NCBI RefSeq assembly: GCF_037078405.1
Contig: NZ_JAYMGZ010000008.1
Span: 1 to 50,689 of the forward strand
DNA from: Haloarcula sp. DT43
GTDB taxonomy: Archaea; Halobacteriota; Halobacteria; Halobacteriales; Haloarculaceae
DNA: 50,689 nt
Direction of reading: 5' to 3'
Part shown: piece by piece, positions 50,571 to 50,689 of the stretch
Layout of the letters: every line of letters starts with the position of its first letter
Numbering within the stretch: position 1 is the first letter of the stretch
Made by a program: the position numbers and the translations under genes
The notes under the pieces: generated by a model
Told to the model about the DNA's origin: nothing
The model's input: only the letters and a program-made list of their open reading frames with translations
The model's database searches: none

Positions 50571-50689
50571 GAGCGTGTCATAGAAAGCCTCCCAAGGGAG
50601 GCCGCAGGGTTTGGAAACTGTGTCCAGCAGTACCAACGCCCTGCAAGACGTAGCTTCGGTAGACGACTTCTTGAATGCGGCGGCTACCG
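50571..50689 (+). mobile_element. Right IS copy, outer end only (inverted with respect to the left end)
   Basis: Identical to the reverse complement of 1-119. Starts gagcgtgtcatagaaagcc and contains the partial transposase start. Together with the left copy it brackets the interval 120-50570. Confidence 0.8.
50620..50689 (+). CDS. Partial transposase N-terminus (right IS copy)
   Basis: GTG 50620 opens the frame VSSSTNALQDVASVDDFLNA, which runs off the window edge. Same sequence as the left-edge copy. A TTG at 50611 is an alternative start. Confidence 0.6.
   Translation, partial: MSSSTNALQDVASVDDFLNAAAT

Noticed and set aside
1-50689. Linear replicon with 119-bp terminal inverted repeats
   Set aside because: The repeat contains a transposase start and its identity stops where an IS end would be, so two inverted IS copies with collapsed assembly explain it better.

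Overview
The window is haloarchaeal (class Halobacteria). The evidence is Tat-type lipobox signals, acidic proteins, short leaders with TATA boxes, and many families that occur almost only in haloarchaea (HalOD1, DUF7521, DUF7344, DUF5789, DUF7563, amphi-Trp, halocyanin, TrmB). The gene mix points to a plasmid or megaplasmid segment. It has an Orc1/Cdc6 gene inside a cluster of origin-like repeats, a ParA-type partition operon with its own iterons, two toxin-antitoxin pairs, two tyrosine recombinases, a complete transposase gene, and many decayed gene fragments. Both ends are the same 119 bp in inverted orientation. This sequence reads as the outer end of an IS element with the start of its transposase gene, so the window is the unique interval between two inverted IS copies and need not be a linear replicon.

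Layout. 0-5 kb: recombinase, TumE-like toxin-antitoxin pair, small zinc-ribbon and AbrB-like regulators around a striking inverted repeat, and a PQQ-propeller lipoprotein. 5-11 kb: a copper cassette made of a CuA-like lipoprotein, SHOCT membrane protein, halocyanin with a His/Glu-rich tail, HTH regulators, two DUF7521 membrane proteins, a CopZ chaperone and a CopB-type ATPase. 11-13 kb: remains of a second origin, with a truncated orc1, one origin-box-like repeat and a small gene preceded by an inverted repeat. 13-25 kb: two giant secreted surface proteins of 1592 and 2364 aa, back to back on the minus strand. 25-28 kb: a small DUF7692-like gene, a polytopic membrane protein, and a UPF0175/PIN toxin-antitoxin pair. 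28-33.5 kb: the main origin (at least eight origin-box-like repeats around orc1), a lone CRISPR repeat beside a hairpin cluster, and the par operon. 33.8-35.5 kb: a transposase. 36-49 kb: regulators (two TrmB, HalOD1, DUF7344, Bat-type HTH) with transporters for phosphate, Na+/H+ and Ca2+/Na+, an HpaI-type aldolase, and stress-type small proteins, interspersed with pseudogene fragments. 49-50.5 kb: a second, longer recombinase.

How it fits together. The replication and partition core maintains the replicon. The toxin-antitoxin pairs would add post-segregational stability, and the recombinases and IS copies would move or invert the segment. The cargo is copper handling, cell-surface adhesion or envelope building, and ion and phosphate homeostasis. 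The most unusual pieces are three copies of a small gene, each just downstream of the same inverted repeat and all next to intact or decayed origins; the solitary CRISPR repeat; and the vWD-domain surface protein pair. All family calls are by eye, without database searches.
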